Below, one piece after another: positions 1-4,553 of a stretch of 6,501 bases of DNA. Below the pieces are notes generated by a model, which was not told where the DNA came from, searched no databases, and saw only the letters and a list, made by a program, of their open reading frames with translations. Position 1 is the first letter of the stretch. Every line of letters begins with the position of its first letter. The DNA is from Solimonas sp966252075 (GTDB lineage Bacteria; Pseudomonadota; Gammaproteobacteria; Nevskiales; Nevskiaceae): NCBI GenBank assembly GCA_966252075.1, contig CBINNP010000211.1, forward strand, positions 1 through 6,501. The letters are read 5' to 3'. Position numbers and translations under genes: made by a program.

Positions 1-295
1 ACGGGATCGGCTTGTCCCAGCCGGCGTTGTTGACCAGCGCCCAGGTCGGGCCGATCTTGGCCTCGATTTCGGCGACGCCGGCCTTGACGGCCTCGTAATT
101 GGTGATGTCGACCACCGCGCTGTCGGCCCGGCCGCCAGCCGCCTTGATCGTCTCGACGGCCTTGGCCGCCGCTTCGGCGTTGATGTCGAGCACGCCGACG
201 ATCATGCCTTCTTCAGCCAACCGCGTCGCAATCGCCAGACCAATACCGCTGCCCGCGCCCGTTACCAGGGCGACCTTATCTTTTAGACCGCGCAA
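1..295 (-). CDS. SDR-family NAD(P)-dependent oxidoreductase, N-terminal 98 residues (cut by left window edge)
   Basis: This is the N-terminal part of a classical short-chain dehydrogenase/reductase. Read on the minus strand from a TTG at 295, it begins MRGLKDKVALVTGAGSGIG. The Rossmann cofactor motif TGAGSGIG lies at residues 12-19. Asp37 ends the second beta strand (VLDIN), which usually indicates NAD(H) over NADP(H). Asp63 (VVDIT) sits at the adenine-contacting position, and NNAG is at 89-92. The catalytic Ser-Tyr-Lys residues would lie beyond the window. The NNAGWDKPIP stretch and overall N-terminus recall 2-hydroxycyclohexanecarboxyl-CoA dehydrogenase (BadH) and related hydroxyacyl-CoA dehydrogenases; this is by memory, not alignment. 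With the neighbouring acyl-CoA dehydrogenases and MaoC hydratase, a 3-hydroxyacyl-CoA oxidation step is a reasonable inference. TTG was chosen because GGAG lies 6 nt upstream and the conserved start of the fold follows within a few residues. The gene is transcribed divergently from the lipase-like gene. The SDR call is very secure; the substrate is not. Confidence 0.93.
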   Translation of the reverse strand, partial: MRGLKDKVALVTGAGSGIGLAIATRLAEEGMIVGVLDINAEAAAKAVETIKAAGGRADSAVVDITNYEAVKAGVAEIEAKIGPTWALVNNAGWDKPIP

Positions 296-301
296 TGTAA
301 T

Positions 302-305
302 CTCC
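302..305 (-). promoter_or_regulatory. Shine-Dalgarno GGAG fixing the TTG start of the SDR gene
   Basis: On the minus strand GGAG is followed by 6 nt and then TTG at 295-293. No ATG or GTG in the same frame lies nearby, and the SDR fold begins immediately after, so this site decides the unusual start. The same GGAG-N6-start geometry occurs at three plus-strand genes in the window. Confidence 0.75.
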
Positions 306-331
306 GAAGAAAGTTGAGACAGAAAATCTGT

Positions 332-353
332 ATGCCACACCGCGGCGTGGCAT
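332..353. promoter_or_regulatory. 22-bp near-perfect palindrome, candidate operator in the divergent intergenic region
   Basis: ATGCCAC (332-338) and GTGGCAT (347-353) are exact reverse complements. The 8 nt between them contain CCGCGG centred on the same dyad axis, so only the A339/C346 pair breaks the symmetry. The element lies between the divergent SDR and hydrolase genes, within the inferred leader of the SDR gene. Its size and symmetry suit a dimeric repressor such as a TetR- or GntR-type protein, but no regulator gene is visible in the window. It could also form an RNA hairpin in the SDR leader. Confidence 0.5.
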
Positions 354-367
354 GCCCGCTATGTAGT

Positions 368-382
368 ATGGTGCCCTACCAT
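368..382. repeat. Inverted repeat ATGGT-N5-ACCAT over the candidate -10/start region
   Basis: Two exact 5-bp arms, ATGGT at 368-372 and ACCAT at 378-382, flank GCCCT. The right arm overlaps the candidate -10 box of the SDR promoter, and the left arm covers the predicted transcription start. Such a placement fits a repressor site, but arms this short can arise by chance. Confidence 0.3.
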
Positions 383-409
383 TATCTACCGCTGGCCAGC
401 CGGCGTCGA
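381..409 (-). promoter_or_regulatory. Candidate sigma70-type promoter for the SDR gene
   Basis: On the minus strand TCGACG (409-404, four of six matches to TTGACA) is followed by exactly 17 nt and then GATAAT (386-381, five of six matches to TATAAT). Transcription would start near 374 and leave a leader of about 80 nt before the TTG start. The spacer contains the perfect palindrome GCTGGCCAGC (391-400), and the -10 end overlaps an ATGGT/ACCAT inverted repeat, which would suit regulator binding. This rests on consensus matching by eye. Confidence 0.4.
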
Positions 410-427
410 GAGTAGCCGGAATCCGGC
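391..427. repeat. Two further short palindromes in the divergent region
   Basis: GCTGGCCAGC at 391-400 is a perfect 10-bp palindrome. GCCGGA-A-TCCGGC at 415-427 is a perfect 13-nt inverted repeat around one base. GC-rich DNA yields such sequences often, so they are noted mainly because they cluster with the other dyads upstream of the SDR and hydrolase genes. Confidence 0.3.
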
Positions 428-491
428 GAAACTTGACGGGGGCCGGCAACCATGCTCGAAAGCTCGCCGGCGCTGCCGTAAACACCAGGAT

Positions 492-495
492 GGAG
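492..495 (+). promoter_or_regulatory. Shine-Dalgarno GGAG selecting the ATG at 502
   Basis: GGAG followed by 6 nt precedes ATG 502. The in-frame ATG at 490 overlaps this GGAG, and the in-frame TTG at 433 lacks an SD site, so 502 is preferred. The resulting 279-residue length matches the Rv0183-type lipase family. Confidence 0.7.
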
Positions 496-501
496 AGAGA
501 A

Positions 502-1341
502 ATGAAGCACTTGCAGGGCGAATTCAGCGGCCAGAAGCAGCTTTCCATCCACTTTCAAGGCTGGCTGCCGGAGCAGGCGGTCAAGGCGGTGGTGCTGGTG
601 GTGCACGGCCTGGGTGAGCACGGCGGCCGTTACGCGCATGTCGCCGAGCGCCTGGTGGCCGAGGGCTGTGCGGTCTATGCGATCGATCATCGCGGCCACG
701 GCCGCTCCGGCGGGCCGCGCGGCTTTGTCGACCGCTTCGCCAACATGGTCGCCGACCTCGACCAGCTGGTCGTCAAGCTGGCCAACGAGTTCCGCGGCCG
801 GCCGCTGTTCATGCTCGGCCACAGCATGGGCGGTGCGGTGTCGCTCAGCTACGCGATCAAGCATCAGCAGAAGCTCAGCGCCCTGATCCTGTCAGGGCCG
901 GCGGTGGTGCTGGCCGGCGCGCCGGCCTGGATGAAGCCGGTGGTAGAACTGCTCAGCGCGATCGCGCCCAAGCTGGGCGTGTTCGCGGTCGACCCTTCGC
1001 TGGTCAGCCGCGATCCGGCGGCAGTCGCCGACTATGCCGCCGACCCATTGAACTTCCACGGCAAGGTGCCGGCGCGGACCCTGGCCGAGCTGGTCGGTTT
1101 TGTCGGCTGGCTGCCGGCGGTGCTGCCGGAGATCAAGCTGCCGCTGCTGATCCAGCATGGCGCCGACGACCGTCTGGCCAGTCCGGCTGGCGGTGAGCTG
1201 GTATTCGAGTCGGTCAGCTCCAAGGACAAGACCTTCCATCGCTACGACGGTCTCTACCACGAGATCTACAACGAGCTGCCGGCCGACCGCGCCCGCGTGC
1301 TGGACGATCTGGCTATGTGGATCCGTCAGCATCTGAACTGA
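502..1341 (+). CDS. Alpha/beta hydrolase, monoacylglycerol lipase type (279 aa)
   Basis: This is a serine hydrolase of the Hydrolase_4 (PF12146) monoglyceride-lipase group, expected to cleave monoacylglycerols or related carboxyl esters into a fatty acid and an alcohol. The oxyanion-hole motif HGLGEH is at residues 35-40, IDHRGHGRSGG at 61-71, and the nucleophile elbow GHSMG at 106-110, with Ser108. Asp223 (GADDRL) and His253 (GLYHE) complete the visible triad. Length and sequence closely recall mycobacterial monoacylglycerol lipase Rv0183, also 279 residues as I remember it, through shared HGLGEH, DHRGHGRSGG, SRDP and GLYHE segments. No signal peptide or membrane segment is visible, so the protein is probably cytoplasmic or peripherally bound. 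It could feed fatty acids to the acyl-CoA dehydrogenases downstream. A strong hairpin after the stop may separate its transcript from theirs. Lysophospholipase or another esterase is the main alternative. No clear sigma70 promoter was found on this strand; TTGACG at 433 has only a poor -10 partner. Confidence 0.93.
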   Translation: MKHLQGEFSGQKQLSIHFQGWLPEQAVKAVVLVVHGLGEHGGRYAHVAERLVAEGCAVYAIDHRGHGRSGGPRGFVDRFANMVADLDQLVVKLANEFRGRPLFMLGHSMGGAVSLSYAIKHQQKLSALILSGPAVVLAGAPAWMKPVVELLSAIAPKLGVFAVDPSLVSRDPAAVADYAADPLNFHGKVPARTLAELVGFVGWLPAVLPEIKLPLLIQHGADDRLASPAGGELVFESVSSKDKTFHRYDGLYHEIYNELPADRARVLDDLAMWIRQHLN

Positions 1342-1365
1342 AAGTACCGCCGTAAGGCAGTGCGA

Positions 1366-1398
1366 ATGCCCCGAACGGCGCTTCGCCGCTCGGGGCAT
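1366..1398 (+). terminator. Strong hairpin after the lipase-like gene, terminator-like but without a T-run
   Basis: ATGCCCCGA (1366-1374) pairs exactly with TCGGGGCAT (1390-1398). After one A/C mismatch, CGGCG pairs with CGCCG around the loop CTT, giving 14 paired bases in all. It begins 24 nt after the hydrolase stop codon. No T-run follows on either strand, so it may be a weak terminator, an RNA 3'-end stabiliser, or a Rho-assisted site rather than a classical intrinsic terminator. Confidence 0.6.
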
Positions 1399-1443
1399 GG
1401 CGCCGGTTCCCACGCTGGAATCTAGGCATTTCGGGGAGAAAGT

Positions 1444-1464
1444 ATGGCATCATACGATCTCTAA
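1444..1464 (+). other. Possible leader mini-ORF (MASYDL) before the MaoC gene
   Basis: GGGGAG at 1433-1438 ends 5 nt before an ATG that opens a six-codon reading frame (Met-Ala-Ser-Tyr-Asp-Leu) ending in TAA. It is among the best Shine-Dalgarno-plus-ATG arrangements in the window, yet it has no long reading frame. The start region also lies in a small dyad, GTATG-GCAT-CATAC (1442-1455). A hairpin at 1467-1485 and the MaoC Shine-Dalgarno site follow directly. It could be a translated leader that tunes MaoC expression, or a chance arrangement. Confidence 0.3.
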
Positions 1465-1466
1465 CG

Positions 1467-1485
1467 ACCGCCCTGTCGAGGCGGT
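1467..1485 (+). repeat. Small hairpin between the mini-ORF and the MaoC ribosome binding site
   Basis: ACCGCC (1467-1472) and GGCGGT (1480-1485) are exact complements around a 7-nt loop. The stem begins 2 nt after the mini-ORF stop and ends 6 nt before the GGAG of the MaoC gene. A terminating ribosome would cover or melt it, so coupling of translation is possible but unproven. Confidence 0.35.
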
Positions 1486-1491
1486 GCCAAC

Positions 1492-1495
1492 GGAG
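1492..1495 (+). promoter_or_regulatory. Shine-Dalgarno GGAG selecting the MaoC start at 1502
   Basis: GGAG lies 6 nt before ATG 1502. The reading frame is open back to an ATG at 1397, but that codon lies in the downstream arm of the intergenic hairpin, has no SD site, and would add 35 residues unlike the MaoC family, which normally starts close to the Y-F-E-x-F-x-x-G motif seen right after 1502. Confidence 0.75.
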
Positions 1496-1501
1496 AATGC
1501 A

Positions 1502-1954
1502 ATGGCGGGTCTGTACTTCGAGCAGTTCACGGTCGGTCAGCGTTTCGAGCACGAAATTCGCCGCACGGTGACTGAAGCCGACAACATCTGGTTCTGTGGC
1601 GCCACCTACAACGTCGCGCAGATCCATATCGATGCCGAGTACTGCAAGAACACCGCTTTCGGCAAGCCGCTGGTCAATTCGATCTTCACGCTGGGTCTGG
1701 TGATCGGCGTGACGGTGCAAGACACCACGCTCGGCACCACAGTCGCCAATCTGGGCATGACCGATGTGAAGTTCCCGGCGCCGGTGTTCTACGGTGACAC
1801 GCTGCGTTCGGTGACCACGGTTGTCGAGATCCGCGAGAGCAAGTCGCGTCCGACGCAGGGCATCGTCACCTTCAAGCATGAAGGTTTCAATCAGCGTGAT
1901 GAGCTGGTGGCGACCTGCCTGCGCCAGGCGCTCATGCTGCGCAAGCCCGCCTAA
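1502..1954 (+). CDS. MaoC-family hotdog-fold (R)-specific enoyl-CoA hydratase / dehydratase (150 aa)
   Basis: This is a single-hotdog MaoC-type protein, expected to add water to an enoyl-CoA or to dehydrate a hydroxyacyl-CoA in the cytoplasm. The family entry sequence YFEQFTVGQRFEH is at residues 5-17 and RTVTEADNIWF at 21-31. The hydratase-2 region is TYNVAQIHIDAEY at 35-47, followed by FGKPLVNS (53-60) and FPAPVFYGDTL (91-101). His42 is the expected catalytic histidine. The catalytic Asp of the usual D-x4-H motif is replaced by Asn37, as I recall for the subfamily with an N-x4-H motif, often compared with mesaconyl-CoA or methylmalyl-CoA hydratases. The 150-residue length is normal for one domain. 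A dehydrogenase gene follows 74 nt downstream, supporting a beta-oxidation role. The MaoC call is firm. The reaction direction, stereochemistry and substrate are unknown, and the Asn substitution could mean altered chemistry. Confidence 0.92.
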   Translation: MAGLYFEQFTVGQRFEHEIRRTVTEADNIWFCGATYNVAQIHIDAEYCKNTAFGKPLVNSIFTLGLVIGVTVQDTTLGTTVANLGMTDVKFPAPVFYGDTLRSVTTVVEIRESKSRPTQGIVTFKHEGFNQRDELVATCLRQALMLRKPA

Positions 1955-1971
1955 AAAGCCGCATACATTTG

Positions 1972-1988
1972 CCCGCGTCAGCCGCGGG
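1972..1988 (+). terminator. Hairpin between the MaoC gene and the first acyl-CoA dehydrogenase
   Basis: CCCGCG (1972-1977) pairs with CGCGGG (1983-1988) around the loop TCAGC, with G-T pairs possible just outside. The following bases are pyrimidine-rich (GTTTCACACTTTTC), but T-residues are interrupted. It could be a weak terminator or attenuator that lowers read-through into the dehydrogenase genes. It could also be a leader hairpin. Confidence 0.4.
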
Positions 1989-2028
1989 TGTTTCACACTT
2001 TTCGTCCACAGACACACGGTGCTTTTCC

Positions 2029-3195
2029 ATGGACTTCTCAGTTAATCCCGATCACGAGGCCATTCGCGCAGGCGTCAGCGACGTCGTCCGCTCGTTCAGC
2101 GACGAGTACTGGCTGGAGCGCGACGAAGACGGCAAGTTCCCGACCGAGTTCCACCGCGCCATGGCAGAAGGCGGCTGGCTGGGCCTGACGATGCCGGAGG
2201 AGTACGGCGGCTCAGGTCTGGGCGTGACCGAAGCCATGATCATGATGCATGAGGTGGCCAGCCACGGCGGCGGCATGGCGGCGGCGTCGACCGTGCACAT
2301 CAATCTGTTCGGCCCGCACCCGATCGTGGTGTTCGGCAACCATGAGCAGAAGTCGCGCTGGGTGCCGCGCCTCGTCGAGGGCAAGGATCAGGTCGCCTTC
2401 GGTTTCACCGAGCCCAACGCCGGCCTCAACACCACGGCGATCACCACCTTCGCGCGCAAGGTCGATGGCGGCTACATCATCGAAGGCCAGAAGGTCTGGA
2501 CCTCGACCGCGCAGGTCGCGAATAAGATCATGCTGCTGACGCGCACGACCAAGCTGGAAGACTGCAAGCGCCCGACCGACGGTATCACGCTGTTCTACAC
2601 CGATCTCAATCGCGAAAAGATCGAGGTCAAGAAGATCCCGAAGATGGGCCGCAAGGCAGTGGATTCCAACGCCATCTTCATCGACGGCCTGTTCGTGCCG
2701 GAAGAGGACCGCATTGGTGAGGAGGGCAAGGGTTTCAGCTACGCCCTGCACAGCCTCAATCCAGAGCGCATCCTGATCGGTACCGAGGCGGTGGCGATCG
2801 GCCAGGACGCCCTGCGCCGCGCCGCCAAGTACGCCAAGGAGCGCGTGGTGTTCGGTCGCCCGATCGGCAAGAACCAGGGCATCCAGCATCCGCTCGCCGA
2901 GAAGTGGATGAACCTGGAAGCGGCCTGGCTGATGATCCAGAAAGCGGCCTGGCTGTACGACAACCATCAGCCCTGCGGTGCCGAAGCCAATGCCGGCAAG
3001 TTCCTCGGCGCCCGCGCCGGTTACGATGCCGCGCTGCAGTCGGTGCTGACGCATGGCGGCTTCGGTTACGCCAAGGAGTATCACGTCGAGCGCCTGCTGC
3101 GTGAGGTCACCGTCACGCGCATCGCGCCGGTCACCGAGCAGATGATCATGTCGTTCATCGCCGAGAAGGTCCTCGATCAGCCGAAGTCGTACTGA
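2029..3195 (+). CDS. Acyl-CoA dehydrogenase, helix-G glutamate type (388 aa)
   Basis: This is a full-length FAD-dependent acyl-CoA dehydrogenase that should introduce a 2,3-trans double bond into an acyl-CoA and pass electrons to electron-transfer flavoprotein. The N-terminal helical domain runs to about residue 120 and includes the conserved PEEYGGSGLG (56-65). The beta domain carries FTEPNAGLNTT (126-136) and EGQKVWTST (152-160). The C-terminal domain carries ERVVFGRPIGKNQGIQHPLAEKW (271-293) and THGGFGYAKEYHVER (341-355). The usual C-terminal base, in a Y-E-G-T context, is absent: the site reads RIAPVTEQ (364-371). Glu246 in LNPERIL instead matches the helix-G base of isovaleryl-CoA and long-chain dehydrogenases. 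TEP-x-AGLN replaces the common TEP-x-AGSD. I recall these traits as fixed in a widespread subfamily of unknown substrate. ATG 2029 begins the family's usual N-terminus, but only a weak GGTG lies 7 nt upstream. Substrate cannot be deduced. Confidence 0.95.
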   Translation: MDFSVNPDHEAIRAGVSDVVRSFSDEYWLERDEDGKFPTEFHRAMAEGGWLGLTMPEEYGGSGLGVTEAMIMMHEVASHGGGMAAASTVHINLFGPHPIVVFGNHEQKSRWVPRLVEGKDQVAFGFTEPNAGLNTTAITTFARKVDGGYIIEGQKVWTSTAQVANKIMLLTRTTKLEDCKRPTDGITLFYTDLNREKIEVKKIPKMGRKAVDSNAIFIDGLFVPEEDRIGEEGKGFSYALHSLNPERILIGTEAVAIGQDALRRAAKYAKERVVFGRPIGKNQGIQHPLAEKWMNLEAAWLMIQKAAWLYDNHQPCGAEANAGKFLGARAGYDAALQSVLTHGGFGYAKEYHVERLLREVTVTRIAPVTEQMIMSFIAEKVLDQPKSY

Positions 3196-3214
3196 TCGTT
3201 CGCTGCATGCCGAT

Positions 3215-3237
3215 GCCGCCGTCGCGTTGACGGCGGC
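3215..3237 (+). terminator. Hairpin between the two acyl-CoA dehydrogenase genes
   Basis: GCCGCCGTC (3215-3223) pairs exactly with GACGGCGGC (3229-3237) around GCGTT, and T-G and A-T pairs can extend it. It starts 20 nt after the first dehydrogenase stop. Only GTT follows, so strong intrinsic termination is unlikely. It may protect the upstream mRNA 3' end or set the ratio between the two genes. Confidence 0.45.
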
Positions 3238-3280
3238 GTTCCCAAGATCGCCGGCAGCCGCGCTGCCTGACCAAGAAGCT

Positions 3281-3284
3281 GGAG
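3281..3284 (+). promoter_or_regulatory. Shine-Dalgarno GGAG selecting ATG 3291
   Basis: GGAG with a 6-nt spacer precedes ATG 3291. The in-frame TTG at 3285 directly abuts the GGAG and is too close to be used with it, so 3291 is the better start. Confidence 0.75.
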
Positions 3285-3290
3285 TTGACG

Positions 3291-4457
3291 ATGTTTGAAC
3301 GTACCCTGTTCCGGGAAGAGCACGAGATGTTTCGCGACACCGTGCGCAAGTTCATCGACAAGGAAATCGCGCCGTATCACGCGCAATGGGAGCACGACGG
3401 TATCGTGCCGCGCGACCTCTGGCTGAAGGCCGGCGAAGCGGGCCTGCTGTGCTGCACGATCCCGGAGGAGTACGGCGGCCTGGGCCTCGACTACCTGTTC
3501 GACGTCGTCGTCTTCGAGGAAATGGCGCGCAGCGGCTTCACCGGCCCGGGCTTCCTGATCCATTGCGATCTGGTCGCCACCTACGTCAAGTCGTTCGGCT
3601 CGGAAGAGCAGAAGAAGTACTGGCTGCCGAAGATGGTCAGCGGCGAGGCGATTGGCTCGCTCGGCATGACCGAGCCGCACGCCGGCTCCGACCTCAAGGC
3701 GATCAAGACCCGTGCGGTTCGTGATGGCGACGACTACGTCATCAACGGCCAGAAGGTCTTCATCTCCAACGGCCAGCTCTGCGACGTCATCGTGCTGGCG
3801 ACCAAGACCGACAGCGCCGCCGGCGCCAAGGGCGTCACGCTGTTCCTAGTCGACACCTCACTGCCGGGCTTCCACCGCGGCAAGAATCTCGAGAAGCTCG
3901 GCATGAAGGGCCAGGACACCTCGGAGCTGTTCTTCGAGAACCTGCGCGTGCCGGCCAGCGCGATGCTGGGCACTGAAGGTGAGGGCTTCAAGCTGATGAT
4001 GACCAAGCTGGCGCAGGAGCGTCTGGCGCAGGCGATCCGCTCGGCCACCGTGTCGGAGCACCTGATCGACATCACCGTCGAGTACACCGCCAACCGCAAG
4101 GCCTTCGGCGGCACCATCGCCGACTTCCAGAACACCCAGTTCAAGCTCGCCGAGCTGCGCACCGAGGCTGTCATCGGCCGCGTCTTCACCGACGAGTGCA
4201 TCAAGAAGTTCATGGAAGGCAAGCTCGACGAAATCGACGCCGCGATGGCGAAGATGTGGCTGTCGAACCTGCATTGCAAGATCGCCGACGAGTGCCTGCA
4301 GCTGCACGGCGGCTGGGGCTACATGTGGGAGTACCCGATCTGCCGCGCCTATGCCGACTCGCGCATCGTCAAGATCGCCGGCGGCTCGATCGAGGTGATG
4401 AAGCACATCATCGGCCGCCATCTGTTCCGCGACTACAAGAAGCCGAAGGCGAGCTGA
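3291..4457 (+). CDS. Long-chain-type acyl-CoA dehydrogenase (LCAD-like, 388 aa)
   Basis: This second complete acyl-CoA dehydrogenase should oxidise an acyl-CoA to enoyl-CoA with FAD and electron-transfer flavoprotein. The N-terminal domain starts FREEHEMFRDTVRKFI and includes IPEEYGGLGLDY (57-68). The FAD-domain motifs are MTEPHAGSDLKAIKT (126-140) and INGQKVFISNG (151-161). The C-terminal domain has NRKAFG (268-273), and LQLHGGWGYMWEYPI (336-350) followed by RIVKIAGGSIEVMK (358-371). These last segments closely recall long-chain acyl-CoA dehydrogenase (ACADL). As in that enzyme, the canonical C-terminal glutamate is replaced (IAGG, Gly364) and the likely base is Glu243 in AQERLAQA. The gene lies 95 nt after the first dehydrogenase with a hairpin between them. 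The two proteins share family motifs but differ along their length, so they are not a recent duplication. Long-chain or branched substrates are plausible but unproven. A strong bidirectional terminator closes the unit. Confidence 0.95.
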   Translation: MFERTLFREEHEMFRDTVRKFIDKEIAPYHAQWEHDGIVPRDLWLKAGEAGLLCCTIPEEYGGLGLDYLFDVVVFEEMARSGFTGPGFLIHCDLVATYVKSFGSEEQKKYWLPKMVSGEAIGSLGMTEPHAGSDLKAIKTRAVRDGDDYVINGQKVFISNGQLCDVIVLATKTDSAAGAKGVTLFLVDTSLPGFHRGKNLEKLGMKGQDTSELFFENLRVPASAMLGTEGEGFKLMMTKLAQERLAQAIRSATVSEHLIDITVEYTANRKAFGGTIADFQNTQFKLAELRTEAVIGRVFTDECIKKFMEGKLDEIDAAMAKMWLSNLHCKIADECLQLHGGWGYMWEYPICRAYADSRIVKIAGGSIEVMKHIIGRHLFRDYKKPKAS

Positions 4458-4480
4458 TCCGCACGACGCTGCTGATGTGA

Positions 4481-4514
4481 AAAAGCCCCGGACGCGCGAG
4501 CATCCGGGGCTTTT
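4481..4514. terminator. Bidirectional intrinsic terminator between the convergent dehydrogenase and valS genes
   Basis: AAAAGCCCCGGA (4481-4492) and TCCGGGGCTTTT (4503-4514) are exact 12-base complements around a 10-nt loop. The plus strand continues CTTTTGTTT after the stem. The minus strand gives a TTTTT run, because A4480-A4484 precede the left arm. It therefore can stop transcripts from both directions and is the only canonical Rho-independent terminator in the window. Confidence 0.92.
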
Positions 4515-4519
4515 GTTTG

Positions 4520-4548
4520 GCCTTCATCCGTGCCGTACGGATGAAGGC
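4520..4548. terminator. Second perfect hairpin directly after the valS stop codon
   Basis: GCCTTCATCCGT (4520-4531) and ACGGATGAAGGC (4537-4548) are exact 12-base complements around GCCGT. On the minus strand it starts 5 nt after the valS stop codon and lies just before the bidirectional terminator. No T-run follows it, so it is probably a 3'-end protective hairpin or an accessory to the neighbouring terminator. Confidence 0.6.
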
Positions 4549-4553
4549 GCTAC

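Noticed and set aside
433..461. TTGACG at 433-438 as the -35 box of a plus-strand promoter for the lipase-like gene
   Set aside because: The matching -10 at 17 nt spacing is TCGAAA, only three of six consensus bases, so it is too weak to annotate.
433..501. Upstream TTG start for the lipase-like gene
   Set aside because: It has no SD site and adds 23 residues not expected for the family, while ATG 502 has GGAG at 6 nt and gives the family length of 279.
382..864. Open frame of 160 codons antisense to the lipase-like gene
   Set aside because: It lies opposite a gene with an intact Ser-Asp-His triad, its protein is rich in Arg/Ala/His as expected from GC-rich antisense frames, and it shows no recognisable domain.
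1397..1501. 35-residue N-terminal extension of the MaoC protein from ATG 1397
   Set aside because: The ATG lies in the arm of a strong intergenic hairpin without an SD site, and the extension does not resemble the MaoC N-terminus.
2212..3084. Open frame of 290 codons antisense to the first acyl-CoA dehydrogenase
   Set aside because: Long antisense frames are common opposite GC-rich genes. No domain or good ribosome site is seen, and the sense strand encodes an unmistakable dehydrogenase.
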